From an uncultured Christensenella sp. (GTDB taxonomy: Bacteria > Bacillota > Clostridia > Christensenellales > UBA3700), in NCBI GenBank assembly GCA_910584035.1, contig CAJTZR010000039.1, forward strand, positions 1 through 15,165: a stretch of DNA of 15,165 nt, written 5' to 3'. Shown here piece by piece: positions 6,649 to 12,725 of the stretch (position 1 is the stretch's first letter; each line of letters opens with the position of its first letter). The notes beneath the pieces were generated by a model. That model had not been told where the DNA came from, ran no database searches, and saw nothing but the letters and a program-made list of their open reading frames with translations. The translations under genes were made by a program, and so were the position numbers.

Positions 6649-6933
6649 TTACTTTTTAATAATCATACATCTTTTAGCATTGTCCATTATTTGAACTTGT
6701 CTGTTAAGTAATGCAGGAACATTAGCATCTGCCTCAAAGTTCATAAGCACATAATAGCCCTCAGTTGAATAATCTTGCAAAGTGTAAGCAAATTTCTTTG
6801 TACCCCACTTATCAATGTTTTCAACTGTGCCACCATTGCTAGTTACAATGCTTTCCAACTTATCAATAACAGCTTGCTTAGCTTCCTCGCTTGCATCGTT
6901 ATTGATGATGTAAAGAATTTCATACTTAGACAT
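6649..6933 (-). CDS. rpsF: 30S ribosomal protein S6
   Basis: A 94-residue protein with the S6 fold: MSKYEILYIINNDASEE, the region WGTKKFAYTLQDYSTEGYYVLMNF and a basic end (AKRCMIIKK). S6 binds S18 and the central domain of 16S rRNA. The ATG at 6933 is chosen because AAGGAGG lies at 6942-6948, 8 bases before it; a GTG at 6942 in frame overlaps that site and cannot be the start. First gene of rpsF-ssb-rpsR, with a strong promoter at 7003-7031 and a hairpin leader where autoregulation by the S6-S18 complex is known in other bacteria. Confidence 0.97.
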   Translation of the reverse strand: MSKYEILYIINNDASEEAKQAVIDKLESIVTSNGGTVENIDKWGTKKFAYTLQDYSTEGYYVLMNFEADANVPALLNRQVQIMDNAKRCMIIKK

Positions 6934-6958
6934 ATATAGCACCTCCTTATGGTCATTG

Positions 6959-6994
6959 ACTCTCCAAAGAGAGTAAGGATTGAGTTAAACTCAA
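6959..6994 (-). promoter_or_regulatory. rpsF leader with two hairpins
   Basis: TTGAGTT-A-AACTCAA (6980-6994) lies at the start of the transcript and ACTCTC-CAAA-GAGAGT (6959-6974) just before the ribosome binding site. An S6:S18-binding leader is known in many bacteria; I cannot show its specific consensus here, so this is only a candidate site of autoregulation. Confidence 0.4.
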
Positions 6995-7002
6995 ACAAAT
7001 GT

Positions 7003-7031
7003 ATTATAACAAAATAATTTTTTTTTGTAAA
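7003..7031 (-). promoter_or_regulatory. promoter of rpsF-ssb-rpsR
   Basis: On the minus strand TTTACA (7031-7026), a 17-base spacer and a perfect TATAAT (7008-7003). Transcription would start near 6997. The -35 begins 16 bases past the stop of the thioesterase gene, so some read-through from the operon above is possible. Confidence 0.8.
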
Positions 7032-7046
7032 GCGAATTTTAAGACA

Positions 7047-7454
7047 TTAATCAAAATTTATATCGGTATCCGTCCTATATCCGTTCAAATTGACTTTTGC
7101 AAGCAAACGATTCTCGCCGTCACAAACGCTTACGCCATAGTTACAAGTATGTCTTGTAACGCTCACTAATTCAGCTGTAGCGACCAAAATATTATCCTTA
7201 GCTGGTTTAAAATAACTTACATTAGCGTCAAGAGTGACAGTTATTTTACCACTCAAATTACTTGCAACAGCAAAAGCAAAGTCCGCAATTGAATAGATTG
7301 TTCCGCCGTGAACACCACCCTTTGCATTCATAAAATTCTCGTTAACTACCATTTTGCAAACAGATTTTTCTTGACTCGCTTGTAAAATTTCAATACCCAA
7401 AAGCTGTGCCAAAGTATCTTTTTTGAAAAAATCTTTTACTTTTTGTAATTCCAT
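7047..7454 (-). CDS. PaaI-like hotdog-fold acyl-CoA thioesterase
   Basis: A 135-residue single hotdog domain. The motif NAKGGVHGGTIYSIADFAFAVASN (residues 43-66) has the family Asn (N43), the H49-G-G turn and the acidic D58 on the long central helix, as in PaaI/YdiI-type thioesterases that hydrolyse acyl-CoA or related thioesters. Later strands (LDANVSYFKPAKD, VTRHTCNYGVSVCDGENRLLAKV) complete the fold. Such enzymes are cytosolic dimers or tetramers. GAGGTGAG precedes the ATG at 7454. It is the last gene of the operon starting at 10248, 42 bases after the degenerate ADH-like gene. The substrate is unknown; the context suggests an acyl or aromatic thioester linked to the upstream dehydrogenase. 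Confidence 0.85.
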   Translation of the reverse strand: MELQKVKDFFKKDTLAQLLGIEILQASQEKSVCKMVVNENFMNAKGGVHGGTIYSIADFAFAVASNLSGKITVTLDANVSYFKPAKDNILVATAELVSVTRHTCNYGVSVCDGENRLLAKVNLNGYRTDTDINFD

Positions 7455-7496
7455 AACTCACCTCTATATTTACCAATCAAAATATCCACCATTTTT

Positions 7497-8570
7497 TTAC
7501 TCAAAATTGCCATAAACCAAATCTTTAATTTTTGACAAATTATTTAGCCATATTTCTTCCTCTTCTACATTTTGCTGTTTAATTGCAAATATTTCTTCTG
7601 CTATTCTCTCAATCTCTTTGCTGTTTAGACCAATTTCATTAATAACACTTGGAATATCTTTTTCCACAAAATAATTGATAATTTTATTATCTATAACTTT
7701 GCAAAGTTGCTCTTTCCAGTCCTCAATATCTGAAGCATTAATTGAATACAAGTTCCATAAAACTTTAATATCTTCATCACTAATAGCTTGTACAATTTTA
7801 TTTATACTTTTTTTCATTATCAATGATAAAATCAATGAATAATTTACATCAGTAAATCTAACACCACGCAATACAAACTCGTGCAAAACATTTTTAGGCA
7901 TATCAATAAAATCATAACCCGCAAACATTTCAGCAGTAACCAAGTCTACCAAAGACACACTCTCTTGTTTACCAATTATGCCAAGTGCCGCTATGCTATT
8001 TAGTTTTTTACTTTCATCATTAACATTTGCAATAGTCAAAAGGCTCATTATTAAAATGCCTAGTTCCATACCACGCCTTGCAATTTCACCAAACTTGTCA
8101 AGCATTTTTTCATCTATCATAACAATGTCAGGTATTGCTCCGCTTTTGCTTAAGACATACAAAATGTCACTATCCTCTTTATTTAGTTCATAATGACTAC
8201 TCAATATTGATTGATGATTTCCCTCCATAGTTATAACGCAAGTTAGTTGTTTGTTTAAGTTTGCATTTACAGCTTTACCAACATTAATTGCTATTTCACT
8301 GCCGACGCAAATTATATAATCTACATTGTTTGCATTTGCAATGGCTATACATTTATCAACATTTTCAAAACTAGCATAGTTGTTATCTTTTATCTTGATA
8401 AAATTGATTTTAATATCTTTGGACAATGCTTTTTTTATCTTAAATTTTGTACAATTAAAACCACCAAGCACATCAGTTATAACTAACACGCTTTTAGCAT
8501 TTGAATAAATACTTTCAAAGTTTAATTTATCAATAACATTTTTACCTGCCATTATTTTTGTGTTAATCAT
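7497..8570 (-). CDS. degenerate iron-ADH-superfamily protein, probably non-catalytic
   Basis: This 357-residue protein follows the layout of the iron-containing alcohol dehydrogenase / dehydroquinate synthase fold: an N-terminal Rossmann-like part (MAGKNVIDKL, SVLVITDVLGG, then NNVDYIICVGSEIAINVGKAVN where active enzymes have GGGSxxDxAK), PDIVMIDEKML in place of the usual PDxxxxDPxL, and a helical C-terminus. The metal ligands are missing: RRGMELGILIMSLL stands where D-x-x-x-H would be, and no H-x13-H pair follows. The GGGS nucleotide loop is reduced to VGSE. The start overlaps the stop of the upstream ADH by 4 nt (ATGA), implying coupled translation. A structural or regulatory partner of that ADH, or a divergent enzyme without metal, fits best. 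It could alternatively be an unrecognised subfamily of the fold with another function. Confidence 0.7.
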   Translation of the reverse strand: MINTKIMAGKNVIDKLNFESIYSNAKSVLVITDVLGGFNCTKFKIKKALSKDIKINFIKIKDNNYASFENVDKCIAIANANNVDYIICVGSEIAINVGKAVNANLNKQLTCVITMEGNHQSILSSHYELNKEDSDILYVLSKSGAIPDIVMIDEKMLDKFGEIARRGMELGILIMSLLTIANVNDESKKLNSIAALGIIGKQESVSLVDLVTAEMFAGYDFIDMPKNVLHEFVLRGVRFTDVNYSLILSLIMKKSINKIVQAISDEDIKVLWNLYSINASDIEDWKEQLCKVIDNKIINYFVEKDIPSVINEIGLNSKEIERIAEEIFAIKQQNVEEEEIWLNNLSKIKDLVYGNFE

Positions 8571-9760
8571 ATTTCACCATTCCTTGCACTTTCTAAGATA
8601 TTAATAATGTCATTATAACTCAAATATCTCGCATTTGTCAATATTGCACCATCTGTCAAAGCTAATTCCGCAATTTTCTTGGTAGCAGAATCATTCAAAC
8701 CACAATCAACAAAACTACGATTACCCCCGATTTTTGACATATTTTTTGAAAAAAGTTTATTAATTTCACAAATAAACATTTCTGCTTTTTCCTTTTTATC
8801 CATTAAACAATTATTTTCTTTTTGAGTTATCAAATCATATAGTTCAGCGTATTCTTTATAACTATATTCCAAATTATATTTTAAAACATATGGCAACAGC
8901 ATTGCAACCGCATAATCGTGACTAACGCTCAACACACTGCCTAAAGAATGTGCAATTGCGTGCACACCTCCCACCATACTATTACTAAATGAAATTCCAG
9001 CATAATTAGCAGCTTCTAACAATTGAATATAGTTATACATATTTGCGTTTTCACTAATAGCCAATTCCAAATTATTAAATATTTTGGTGATAGCTATTTT
9101 ACTATACACATCTGACATATAATTTTTACTCTTGGAACAATATCCCTCAATAGCGTGTGACAGAGTATCAAAAGCTGTAAATAATAAACTTTTCTTTGAC
9201 AAAGTAATCAAAACTTTTGGGTCAAGTATAGCGTAATCTGGCAACATTAACTCACTAATCAATTCCTCTTTTGCACCATTTGATTCATTATATATAACAC
9301 TGACTTTAGTTACTTCTGCACCCGTTCCGCAAGTAGTCGGAATAGCAATAAAAGGCACTTTAACCCCGATTTTTGACATATTATAACCAAAAAACTTACT
9401 TATGTCATTCGCATTTTGACTAATAGCTAGTCGTACTGCTTTAGCTGTATCTAGTACTGAACCACCACCAATAGCAAGCACACTATCACAATTATTTTCA
9501 GTATATATATTGCAAAGTTCCTTAATAGCATTAATGCTACTTTCATTAGGTACATTGCAGTATTTAACGCAAGTTTGTATTCCAGACTGCGTCAAACATT
9601 GCTCGGCAAAATTGACAAGTCCAATTTTATTAATAACTGGTCCGCTAATGATAAGCACCTTATTAAAATTCAACTTTTTTGCAATCTTTCCTAAATTATC
9701 TTGAATAGCGTTTTCACCGCTACAAATTTTTACTGGATTATAAAATTGATAATATTCCAT
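8567..9760 (-). CDS. iron-containing (group III) alcohol dehydrogenase
   Basis: NAD(P)-dependent oxidoreductase acting on alcohols or aldehydes, 397 residues, close to the usual 380-400. The dinucleotide loop is GGGSVLDTAK (98-107). IAIPTTCGTGAEVT (139-151) is the family's second signature. All four metal ligands are present: D198 and H202 in FDTLSHAIEGY, H267 in GGVHAIAHSLG and H281 in SHDYA, with the expected 14-residue gap between the last two. The start overlaps the stop of the upstream gene by one base (TAATG) and GGAAG precedes it. Two copies of NMSKIG (127-132 and 340-345) come from an exact 19-bp DNA repeat. The third core fold part is complete, so the enzyme is probably active. The substrate cannot be told from the sequence. 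Confidence 0.92.
   Translation of the reverse strand: MEYYQFYNPVKICSGENAIQDNLGKIAKKLNFNKVLIISGPVINKIGLVNFAEQCLTQSGIQTCVKYCNVPNESSINAIKELCNIYTENNCDSVLAIGGGSVLDTAKAVRLAISQNANDISKFFGYNMSKIGVKVPFIAIPTTCGTGAEVTKVSVIYNESNGAKEELISELMLPDYAILDPKVLITLSKKSLLFTAFDTLSHAIEGYCSKSKNYMSDVYSKIAITKIFNNLELAISENANMYNYIQLLEAANYAGISFSNSMVGGVHAIAHSLGSVLSVSHDYAVAMLLPYVLKYNLEYSYKEYAELYDLITQKENNCLMDKKEKAEMFICEINKLFSKNMSKIGGNRSFVDCGLNDSATKKIAELALTDGAILTNARYLSYNDIINILESARNGEI
8725..9382. repeat. pair of exact 19-bp direct repeats inside the ADH gene
   Basis: Bases 8725-8743 and 9364-9382 are identical, 639 bp apart, and in the same reading frame, each encoding NMSKIG. The shared first part (CCCCGATTTT) also occurs in non-coding DNA near 3145. 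Synonymous positions are identical too, which suggests a common DNA origin rather than protein convergence. Confidence 0.5.
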
Positions 9761-10248
9761 TACATAGACTTCCTTTTTGCAAATAATAAAGTAGTAAACA
9801 TTTTGCCACTAGTTATAGACTTTTCCGCCTTTCTTTTATACGTTTTTTGGTATATTTTGTTTGGCAGAATGTACCCCATAAAACACTCAAGCAAATATAC
9901 TAACGCAACTACAAACCTAAGTTCCCCACAAACAAAAAACTCATCCTTTAGATAACAATCAGTTACACTGCTTGTCCCAAACACAATATTTGGCAAAGTT
10001 TTGTAATATTTGAAATTTATAGACAAATCACAATCCTCAATATCTTTACAATTGTATAAGCCATTTTCGCTTTTTTGCAAAACTAAACATTGCGAACTAC
10101 CTAAAATAGAAAGCTTTATTTTTGTTCCGTTTGGAATTATAGCAAGACGTTTTTGAACTTCGCTATCCTCTTGATACAGCTTGTCCAACCCCTTGCTTAA
10201 ATAATAAAAAGATATTTTAACAAATGCTTTTTTAATCAAATTAATCAT
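9760..10248 (-). CDS. SCP2-like (sterol-carrier-type) small protein
   Basis: A 162-residue protein, tentatively placed in the SCP2 / sterol-carrier-like fold, which binds lipids or acyl chains in a hydrophobic tunnel. Seen here: an amphipathic N-terminus (LIKKAFVKISFYYL), beta-rich residues about 42-80 (GTKIKLSILGSSQCLVLQ, then DLSINFKYYKTLPNIVFG), a conserved-looking FVCGEL turn (105-110) and a hydrophobic helix (RFVVALVYLLECFMGYILP, 111-129), ending in a basic tail. The order DxxIxFK...FxVxGxL followed by a helix is typical of short bacterial SCP2 proteins. First gene of the operon, it overlaps the ADH start by one base. There is no signal peptide of standard form. It might deliver or hold a hydrophobic substrate for the ADH and thioesterase; this is inference. 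Confidence 0.5.
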   Translation of the reverse strand: MINLIKKAFVKISFYYLSKGLDKLYQEDSEVQKRLAIIPNGTKIKLSILGSSQCLVLQKSENGLYNCKDIEDCDLSINFKYYKTLPNIVFGTSSVTDCYLKDEFFVCGELRFVVALVYLLECFMGYILPNKIYQKTYKRKAEKSITSGKMFTTLLFAKRKSM

Positions 10249-10291
10249 TTTTACCTTATATTTTCATTTGCCACAAATTAGGCTTTATTTA

Positions 10292-10321
10292 ATTATAACC
10301 AATTTTATACTGCTCACGCAA
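10292..10321 (-). promoter_or_regulatory. promoter of the SCP2 / ADH / thioesterase operon
   Basis: On the minus strand TTGCGT (10321-10316), an 18-base spacer and a perfect TATAAT (10297-10292), about 45 bases before the first start codon. The -35 lies on the first two bases of the repeat array, so the array forms the upstream flank of this promoter. Confidence 0.5.
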
Positions 10322-10463
10322 TATAAATTATGTGTCATTTAATTTGAGAAAACTCAAATTAAATAAAAGCTACCGCTTTTGCTTGAAAATCAAGCTAACA
10401 CTATTTGAATCAACATCAGCTACTGCAAAATACCCTTTCGGGTGCTTTGCGACCGCTTCCGAT
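10320..10463. repeat. repeat array, unit A (144 bp)
   Basis: Opens with a 30-base block (10320-10349) that is exactly repeated at 10464-10493. It contains a perfect 11-bp hairpin (10338-10348 with 10353-10363), a second hairpin GCTTGA-AAA-TCAAGC (10381-10395) and a third, GCAAA..ACCC-TTTC-GGGT..TTTGC (10425-10450). The last part (10421-10452, 32 bases) recurs exactly in unit C. Confidence 0.75.
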
Positions 10464-10645
10464 AATATAAATTATGTGTCATTTAATTTGAGAGAACTCA
10501 AATTTAAATAAAAGCTAACGCTTTTTGCTTGATAAATCAAGCTAACACTATTTGAATTAACAATTGCTAATGTCAAATGCCACTCGTGTCGCTTAATGTG
10601 GTCCCCACAAATAAATTTTTTGCGGGTGAATGGATAACTTCCAAT
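10464..10645. repeat. repeat array, unit B (182 bp)
   Basis: The first 41 bases match unit A with one change (A10350 to G10494). The second hairpin is kept as GCTTGAT-AA-ATCAAGC, the same position as in A with a longer stem. The third part is diverged and carries a different hairpin (GTGG-TCC-CCAC near 10599-10609) and an insertion. Open frames over this unit are chance. Confidence 0.7.
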
Positions 10646-10792
10646 AATATAAACTATAGGAAGCAAATTCTAAGCTCGCTTAAAATTTTGTATTGTAAGT
10701 ACAATACTGCTTGCTTATACAAGCACTTCCAGTTTGAATTAATATCAGTTACTGCAAAATACCCTTTCGGGTGCTTTGCGATAACTTCTAAT
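10646..10792. repeat. repeat array, unit C (147 bp)
   Basis: Starts with the same AATATAAA, then its first two hairpins have new sequences in about the same places: GTATTGTA-AG-TACAATAC (about 10690-10707) and TGCTTG-CTTATA-CAAGCA (about 10708-10725). The last 32-base block (10750-10781) is identical to unit A. Conserved fold with changed sequence argues for a structured RNA or a DNA palindrome under selection. Confidence 0.7.
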
Positions 10793-10797
10793 AATAT

Positions 10798-10838
10798 TAC
10801 TAATTATATACTACAAAAAATGCAGTATATAATTAGTA
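10798..10838. terminator. long hairpin between the repeat array and the ATPase gene
   Basis: Perfect 15-bp stem (10798-10812 with 10824-10838) and an 11-base loop. It lies 21 bases past the ATPase stop on the minus strand. Neither side has a strong T-run, so it may be a weak terminator, an mRNA 3'-end protector, or the boundary of the repeat array. Confidence 0.45.
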
Positions 10839-10858
10839 TATCACAAGCAAAGATAATG

Positions 10859-11878
10859 TCAATATTTACTAAATAAATTATCTAAATATTTCTCTTTATC
10901 AACCTCAAATTGTTTAAAGTCCATAGCTTGCAAATAAGCTTTCTCAATTTGTGCGTGAGCCACTCTTGAACGCAAGTAATAATCACCCGCTCTTTTAAGA
11001 TTGTAGTTAACACAATGCCTATGCTCTAAAAGTAATGGCACATCACCTTGAATCTTATTCATATTGAAGCATACATCTGTGTCATATCCATCGCCCTTAT
11101 CTGCACAAACTAAAAACATATTTTTCAAGCCGATTGCGTAAAGTTTGTCAGGATATAAAGTTGTATAATAACTTTCATATCTAACTTTTTTCTTGTCAAG
11201 TCTTGAAGCAATGTATTCTAGCACTGAATATTTTGCTAAATTACACCTGCCACAAATGTTAACAATTTGTCTATCACCTGCGTACTCTAACGCAATGTTA
11301 TGGTAGCCATCGCCAGCTATGTAATCTGCAAAACCTTTAATCTTGTTGTCTGCACAAGTTAAGTCAAGGCTGTTGAAAATTTCCTTTACCAAGCTATTAA
11401 ATTTATCGTCATCATAATATGCGTAATATATATTATCTATATTTTGATACTGCAAATTTACACACTTAAGTTCATTATACATACATTTATATGCTTGCCT
11501 TTTTGTATCTAACAATTCGTTTAATATTCCTGTTTTAGGTGCCAATTTATCTGGTTTTAAGTATCTGCCAATATCAAAAATCTCACCCGTTACACCATAA
11601 AGTTCTGGTTCAAAAACGTGTGGACTGGTTGCATCCAACATTACTAAATTTAAACCTTGTACTTTTATTGCATCAAGGCTGTTCATATCGCTACTACAAG
11701 GCACTTTGACTACTGAATATCCAAGACTTTCCGCTTTGCTACCAAACTCCCTTATAAAAGTGCTTTTACCAACGCCACTGCCACCCTTTAAAAATGTAGT
11801 TCTGCTACCGCCTATAAACTCACTAAAAAAATTAACAAAACCATTTGCCGTATTGCCAGCAATAAGTAATCTATCCAT
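10859..11878 (-). CDS. P-loop ATPase resembling the PRK06851 family, degenerate C-terminal half
   Basis: A 339-residue cytosolic protein with a clear Walker A at G32-GSGVG-KST40. The following stretch VPCSSDMNSLDAIKV..LNLVMLDATSPHVFEPELYGVTGEI (59-100) matches what I recall of the PRK06851 ATPase family (CSSDxxSLDG, VDGTAPHxxDP). Members of that family carry two similar P-loop halves. Here the second reads QIVNICGRCNLAKYS (204-218), with the glycines and Ser/Thr of the loop mostly replaced, so only the first half should bind ATP. The start is set by AGGAGG at 11887-11892, 8 bases before ATG 11878; an upstream ATG at 11914 lacks a site. It is divergent from dpaAB, 87 bases apart. The role is unknown; a link to sporulation is only suggested by position. 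Confidence 0.75.
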   Translation of the reverse strand: MDRLLIAGNTANGFVNFFSEFIGGSRTTFLKGGSGVGKSTFIREFGSKAESLGYSVVKVPCSSDMNSLDAIKVQGLNLVMLDATSPHVFEPELYGVTGEIFDIGRYLKPDKLAPKTGILNELLDTKRQAYKCMYNELKCVNLQYQNIDNIYYAYYDDDKFNSLVKEIFNSLDLTCADNKIKGFADYIAGDGYHNIALEYAGDRQIVNICGRCNLAKYSVLEYIASRLDKKKVRYESYYTTLYPDKLYAIGLKNMFLVCADKGDGYDTDVCFNMNKIQGDVPLLLEHRHCVNYNLKRAGDYYLRSRVAHAQIEKAYLQAMDFKQFEVDKEKYLDNLFSKY

Positions 11879-11886
11879 ATTTTTAT

Positions 11887-11892
11887 CCTCCT
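11887..11892 (-). promoter_or_regulatory. ribosome binding site deciding the ATPase start
   Basis: AGGAGG on the minus strand, 8 bases before ATG 11878. It excludes the longer frame beginning at 11914. Confidence 0.8.
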
Positions 11893-11912
11893 CTATACTA
11901 TATGAATTTGGC

Positions 11913-11940
11913 ACAACAATTGTACATTATTCATAGTATG
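11913..11940 (+). promoter_or_regulatory. candidate mother-cell (sigma-K-like) promoter of dpaAB
   Basis: AC (11913-11914), 17-base spacer, then CATAGTATG (11932-11940), one base short of the sigma-K -10 pattern CATANNNTA. Transcription would start near 11947, just before the dpaA ribosome binding site AGGAGA (11955-11960). dpa genes are mother-cell genes in Bacillus subtilis. Short patterns like this occur by chance, so the call is tentative. Confidence 0.35.
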
Positions 11941-11965
11941 TAACAAACGAATATAGGAGACTGAT

Positions 11966-12724
11966 ATGAAAACGCCAAACTTTGTAATTGACACTAGTGA
12001 TACCAGAATGTTCTATACAATGAGATATATGCAAAACAAAAAATACAAAGTCTGCTCAATTGCAAACAACACAGAAACGGGAGCAGCTCATTATTGTTTT
12101 AGCCCCCAAAAAAGATTTACAAATGACGAACTTATGAATATCCCAGACAAAAGCGATTTGTTTTGTGGCAATTTAAATGATGTACAAAAACGTATTCTAC
12201 TTGCAAAAAATATAACCTACCACAACTTAATAACTGACGAAATTTTTGCAATGGAAAATAGCTTGCTAACCGCTGAGGGCGCGTTAATGTTAGTCATTAG
12301 AGGCACGAATGTATCGATTTTCAACGCAAAAATCGCAATTTTTGGGTATGGTAGAGTTGGCAAAGCTGTCAGCACTTTATTTAAAGGTATTGGTGCGGAC
12401 TTTGATATTTTTACTGATGACTACAACGAAAGGTCACTTGCAAGACTGCTTGGGAAAAAGGCTTTTGACTTAAATAGTGAACTTAATGATTATGATGTAA
12501 TTATCAACACTATCCCAGCAAAAGTTTTGCCATTAGCCAAACTTAAAGGTGCAAAAAAATCTTGTTACATATTGGACTTAGCATCTTTTTCTGGCGTAGA
12601 AATGTGCGACATAAATTCATTAGGTCTTGCTTATGACAATGCTTTAGGTGTTCCAGGTAAATACTCACCTAAAACTGCGGGTGAAATTCTCGCAGAATGT
12701 ATTTTAAGAAATTTGGAGGTGTAA
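11966..12724 (+). CDS. dpaA: dipicolinate synthase subunit A
   Basis: With DpaB, this oxidoreductase-like subunit converts dihydrodipicolinate, from the lysine pathway, into dipicolinate, the calcium chelator of the spore core. It acts in the mother cell late in sporulation. The central Rossmann domain has KIAIFGYGRVGKAV with G127-x-G129-x-x-G132 for NAD(P). NSLLTAEGAL (98-107) just before it is a typical DpaA stretch, and YDNALGVPGKYSPKTAGEILAE closes the protein. At 252 residues it is about 45 shorter than B. subtilis SpoVFA, mainly from compact N-terminal and loop regions. AGGAGA precedes the ATG. The dpaB ribosome binding site lies inside its end, so the two are one operon. Also known as spoVFA. 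Confidence 0.94.
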   Translation: MKTPNFVIDTSDTRMFYTMRYMQNKKYKVCSIANNTETGAAHYCFSPQKRFTNDELMNIPDKSDLFCGNLNDVQKRILLAKNITYHNLITDEIFAMENSLLTAEGALMLVIRGTNVSIFNAKIAIFGYGRVGKAVSTLFKGIGADFDIFTDDYNERSLARLLGKKAFDLNSELNDYDVIINTIPAKVLPLAKLKGAKKSCYILDLASFSGVEMCDINSLGLAYDNALGVPGKYSPKTAGEILAECILRNLEV

Positions 12725-12725
12725 T

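Noticed and set aside
7978..8193. Plus-strand frame within the degenerate ADH-like gene
   Set aside because: Antisense to an intact, translationally coupled gene; no start signal.
10320..10792. Possible CRISPR array
   Set aside because: The units are 144-182 bp, differ in length, share internal blocks rather than short repeats with spacers, and no cas gene is present.
10472..10876. Frames of 64 (minus) and 99 (plus) codons in the repeat array
   Set aside because: They cross hairpin repeats, have no ribosome binding site, and are not maintained between units.
11896..11923. Perfect AC-N17-CATANNNTA match on the minus strand as the ATPase promoter
   Set aside because: The expected start near 11889 would cut the AGGAGG at 11887-11892, so it is kept only as part of a tentative finding, not as a feature.
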